From NCBI RefSeq assembly GCF_031846645.1, contig NZ_JAVRHN010000005.1, positions 186,001 through 250,000 of the forward strand: a DNA stretch of 64,000 nt, written 5' to 3'. Made by a program: the position numbers and the translations under genes. Below, in pieces: positions 63,001-64,000 of this stretch. How positions within the stretch are numbered: position 1 is the first letter of the stretch; each line of letters starts with the position of its first letter. Origin of the DNA: Autumnicola psychrophila. GTDB taxonomy: Bacteria > Bacteroidota > Bacteroidia > Flavobacteriales > Flavobacteriaceae. A model generated the notes under the pieces. The model saw only the letters and a list, made by a program, of their open reading frames with translations, had not been told where the DNA came from and searched no databases.

Positions 63001-64000
63001 ATATTAATAGGTACCAAAGAACGAATCAGGCCGATCATGCTCACGGCTACAACCGATATTTTAGGGTTCATGCCTATGGCATTTTCCACATCAGCAGGAG
63101 CAGAGGTGCAGCAGCCATTAGCAACGGTGGTTATAGGTGGTATGCTCACAGCTACCCTCCTTACCCTGGTGGTGTTACCTGTGCTTTATACTTTAATAGA
63201 AAATATGAAAAACAGAAGAAGAAGTAGTAATAATAGTAATGGCTTTGCACCAGCTCCGGCAATATTGGTGGCATTGCTTTCTGTCGGAAGCCTTTTAGGT
63301 TTTAGCACCCGTGCAGGGGCACAGGAAAATAATTTTTTACAGAAAAATATTCCGGTGCAGTCTGAGACAGTTCAGCAGCAGGATTCACTACAAACCTTAA
63401 CCTTAGAAGAGGCCCAGAAGCGGGCAATTGAAGTTTTTCCGAGAATAAGAGCCGCTGCCCTGGAGATAGAAAGTCAGCAGGCCTTAAAGAAAACGGCATG
63501 GGACTTTGGTAATACCCAGTTATTTACCGGTGCGGAAGAAATTAGTAGTGGTTCGGATAATGCTGACCTCGGGGTTTATACACAAATTGGAGTTCAGCAA
63601 CAGAATATTGACATCTTCGGAATTGCCCCGCGCCTGAAGTTGCAGAAAGAAAGAGTGGCCCTGGCAGAAGAAGCCCTTGATCTTTCCATTCTTGAAGTAG
63701 AACTGGAGGTAAGTCGGGCCTGGGCTTCGGTATATGCTGCTAAAAATGCATATGAAACACTGCGGAGCCTGGATTCCTCATTTACCGATATCGAAAGGGC
63801 TGCACAAATAAGGCTGGAAACAGAAACAATCTCAAGGTTGGAATATTTGGCCACCGTAAACCAGGGCAATGAGGTTGAAATTCAAAAAGAGCAGGCATAC
63901 AGGGATTATCTTAAAGCCTTACAGCGATTCAACCTGTGGTTTGCCAGTGACACTCTTTATACGGTACCTAACGTTCCTACCGAAGAGATTGATGAGCCCA
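60067..64000 (+). CDS. CusA/CzcA-family RND transporter fused to TolC (partial)
   Basis: The frame opens at an ATG at 60067 and runs off the right edge (1311 residues so far). Residues about 1-1050 are a heavy-metal RND pump: PDITNNQVQV, GAIDFGIIIDGAVIIIEG with the helix-4 Asp residues near 398-415, and the typical 12 membrane segments. After KNRRRSSNNSNG (about 1050) comes a hydrophobic stretch ending STRAGAQ (an Ala-x-Ala signal-peptidase-like site), then a TolC/OEP helical region from about 1090 onward (LTLEEAQKRAIEVFP, many long helices). This RND-TolC fusion is known in Bacteroidetes. The signal-like hinge suggests that the two halves may be cut apart. It is not the CusA branch by its sites: there is no Met triad like that of the first pump. 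Confidence 0.9.
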   Translation, partial: MINKIIAFSINNKFIIGLLTLALIGAGVWSMMTVNLGSVPDITNNQVQVITQSPSLGTEDIEQFVTYPVELAMGNLPGVTELRSISRFGLSVVTIVFEDDMGTYLPRQLVQEKLTELQETIPENFGSPSMGPISTGLGQIYEYTIQPQPGFETQYTPVELRSIQDWIVKRQLTLLEGVVEVNSFGGSIKQYEVAINPEKLNALDVSISQVYEALARNNVNTGGAYIERNRMSNFIRGEGLIQSLDDIRKIVVTHENNTPVTIGDIAEEVNFGSQVRYGAFTQDGEEAVGGIIMMLKGSNPNAVIQNVKDRMAEVEESLPEGLEIRPIIDRSMLIGRTTDTVTKNLLEGALIVIFALVFLLGSLRGGLITATTIPLSLLFAFILMKQFGVWANLMSLGAIDFGIIIDGAVIIIEGAVYEIHKRIKAGKAKFNQTVMDEVAYDSGSTMMRSAFFGQIIILIVFAPILFLTGVEGKMFKPMAYTFGFAMIGAIILCLTYVPMMTALFMKPIQNKKNWYGKLERWLEKVSDKIIGGIHRAYLPILKVSLRLRAAVIIGSIVLLGAAGYVFSTMGGEFIPQLDEGDIAMQALIRPGSSLTESIEVSKKIETLLLENFPEIETVTARIGVADIPTDPMPMDIADMYLILDKDRDKWVSAETKEELIEQIEELLNKNLTGVNFVFTQPVELRFNELLEGVREDIAVKLYGEDLEVLSTKVQEMAEIIQTVPGAGDVNAERTSGLPQMTVRYNRDKLAQYDLDIQKINEYISTAFAGGVAGVVFEGERRFDLVVRFDEAHRQSIEDLRTLYIDLDDGTQIPINEIADIRYVPGPMQISRDDTYRRTYVGVNTRGRDVESVVNDIQAKLDAELDLPPGYYIEYGGEFENLQSAKSRLSIVVPIALFLIFVLLYFALKSFSQSIMIYMAIPLAAIGGIFALWLRDMPFSISAGVGFIVLFGVAVLNGLVLVNRFNSLKEEGVTSIKDRILIGTKERIRPIMLTATTDILGFMPMAFSTSAGAEVQQPLATVVIGGMLTATLLTLVVLPVLYTLIENMKNRRRSSNNSNGFAPAPAILVALLSVGSLLGFSTRAGAQENNFLQKNIPVQSETVQQQDSLQTLTLEEAQKRAIEVFPRIRAAALEIESQQALKKTAWDFGNTQLFTGAEEISSGSDNADLGVYTQIGVQQQNIDIFGIAPRLKLQKERVALAEEALDLSILEVELEVSRAWASVYAAKNAYETLRSLDSSFTDIERAAQIRLETETISRLEYLATVNQGNEVEIQKEQAYRDYLKALQRFNLWFASDTLYTVPNVPTEEIDEP

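Noticed and set aside
1..64000. CRISPR arrays, rRNA genes and complete tRNA genes
   Set aside because: Looked for regular short repeats with spacers and for conserved RNA sequences; only the two half-tRNAs and the 237-bp array were seen.

Overview
The window looks like chromosome from a marine-type member of the Bacteroidetes, most likely Flavobacteriaceae. It is AT-rich. It carries families largely confined to that group (DUF3347, HYC_CC_PP and DUF6660 proteins, HMA-AraC regulators, RND-TolC fusions), and it has promoters of the Bacteroidetes TAnnTTTG type. It reads as an accessory, stress and metal-resistance region rather than core genome.

Layout. 1-5234 (minus): two adjacent molybdenum hydroxylases, an IorAB-like pair whose large subunit runs off the left edge and a PaoABC-like triad. 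5235-6183: a spacer with a 237-bp tandem repeat. 6184-8596 (minus): an AEC-type permease overlapping a FAD/NAD(P)-binding protein. 8699-10590: a small islet with one tyrosine recombinase, flanked by outward-facing 3' halves of CAU-anticodon tRNAs, terminators and a perfect 20-bp inverted repeat. 11025-13414 (plus): a 15-cysteine copper-storage-like protein, decayed sequence, a DUF305 protein and a TMEM220-like protein. 13506-19921 (plus): a complete, tightly packed eboABCDEF operon. 19951-26140 (minus): a PQQ-type sugar dehydrogenase, a K+-channel-like protein, a decayed copper ATPase that leaves two small HMA proteins, an APC permease and a PRC-barrel protein.

26340-40526 (minus): a CopB-type copper ATPase followed by an unusual stress/nucleotide island. 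The island encodes a PRPP synthetase, an archaeal-like NMP phosphorylase, a beta-CASP RNase-like protein, an ATP-cone/nuclease fusion, a tandem universal stress protein, a PII-like protein, an archaeal-type (type II) GAPDH, small membrane proteins and a GH65 phosphorylase. A chain from RNA breakdown through NMP phosphorolysis to ribose 1,5-bisphosphate and central carbon, tuned by ATP sensors, is an inference.

40702-56771 (minus): a copper efflux and detoxification region. It holds YHS/TRASH-like lipoproteins, three DUF3347 modules, CusB/CusC/CusA-like efflux proteins, HYC_CC_PP proteins, an HMA-AraC regulator, a multicopper oxidase fused to a CopB-like barrel and a haem-binding protein. 56565-59087 (minus) is a mercury-type operon of an ArsR regulator, a MerTP-like transporter, a disulfide oxidoreductase without MerA's C-terminal cysteine pair, and a GDCCVxC protein. 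59653-64000 (plus) starts a second efflux operon, a DUF6660 protein and an RND pump fused to TolC that runs off the right edge.

The most novel-looking items are the nucleotide-stress island, a pair of covarying hairpin repeats around a lipoprotein gene, the integrase islet, and the ebo cluster, whose product is still unknown.
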